A DNA stretch of 64,000 nucleotides from the NCBI RefSeq assembly GCF_021654795.1, contig NZ_AP025344.1, forward strand, positions 2,852,501 to 2,916,500, read 5' to 3'. Origin of the DNA: Paenibacillus dendritiformis (GTDB lineage: Bacteria; Bacillota; Bacilli; Paenibacillales; Paenibacillaceae). Positions 63,899-64,000 of this stretch are shown piece after piece. The notes below the pieces were generated by a model. That model saw nothing but the letters and a program-made list of their open reading frames with translations, made no database searches and was not told the DNA's origin. A program made the position numbers and the translations under genes. The number at the start of each line of letters is the position of its first letter. Position 1 is the first letter of the stretch.

Positions 63899-64000
63899 CC
63901 TTCCGATCCCTCCGTCGCAAGCAGATATTAATGACTGAGATTGTACAAAGAAACGCGCCGGTTTGTCCAATTCCGGCCGGGAGCAGGCGGGAGACAATGG

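Overview
The window looks like a chromosomal segment of a spore-forming Firmicute, most probably Paenibacillus or a close relative. This rests on moderately high GC, strong AGGAGG-type ribosome binding sites with many GTG and TTG starts, a threonyl T-box, an M-box, ydaO-type c-di-AMP riboswitches, the bacillithiol pair yojF-bshB2, a CotD-like spore coat protein and many two-domain GNAT and LAL-type regulators. Species assignment is inference. No rRNA, tRNA, CRISPR array or intact insertion sequence was seen.

Layout. 0-14 kb: an osmoprotectant ABC permease/binding-protein fusion, a DsbA-like thiol oxidoreductase, a divergent HxlR regulator/nitroreductase pair, methionine aminopeptidase, a frameshifted TetR gene, a Tet(M)-like ribosome protection factor with a small overlapping leader ORF, SRPBCC and VOC proteins, an AraC regulator, a divergent MDR dehydrogenase/LysR pair and a DUF3626 protein. 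14-17 kb: a non-coding, possibly decayed stretch, then an arsenic operon (arsR, acr3, and an arsC killed by a TGA codon). 16.8-20.3 kb: a Fur-boxed iron-siderophore ABC operon ending in a HugZ-like protein. 20.9-26.3 kb: an ABC-2 exporter and a large LAL-type LuxR regulator, then a decayed DUF1854 fragment running in frame into a GNAT gene. 27.6-38 kb: secreted or membrane hydrolases: a PAF-acetylhydrolase-like protein, a lipoprotein phosphodiesterase, an SLH-anchored beta-lactamase-fold protein, and two tandem paralogous serine hydrolases whose leader hairpins are also duplicated.

38-47 kb: an operon of trhO, a cysteine-rich SufR-like regulator and DUF1450; an FMN reductase; T-box-controlled thrS; GNAT; bacillithiol genes; an enolase-superfamily enzyme; a His-rich YmaF protein. 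47-50.2 kb: a complete promoter, M-box magnesium riboswitch and second terminator that lead into an mgtA gene destroyed by at least five lesions. 50.2-51.5 kb: a CotD-like gene and a barnase/barstar pair. 51.7-59.8 kb: the most striking region. One promoter feeds two consecutive c-di-AMP riboswitch-terminator units, followed by a Rossmann-like protein, a 35-residue membrane peptide, kdpF, kdpA, kdpB, kdpC and a protein built from two copies of the KdpD N-terminal sensory module with no histidine kinase. 59.9-64 kb: a VOC protein, a bicupin oxalate decarboxylase-like protein with an altered lid, and a MerR regulator beside an alpha/beta hydrolase whose promoter has the long spacer typical of MerR control.

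Theme: ion and metal homeostasis by RNA sensors (K+ by c-di-AMP, Mg2+ by M-box, Fe by Fur, As by ArsR), with several genes in decay (tetR, arsC, DUF1854, mgtA). Some single-base lesions lie in or near homopolymers, so sequencing error must be excluded for those; the mgtA deletion and the arsC double defect are harder to explain that way.
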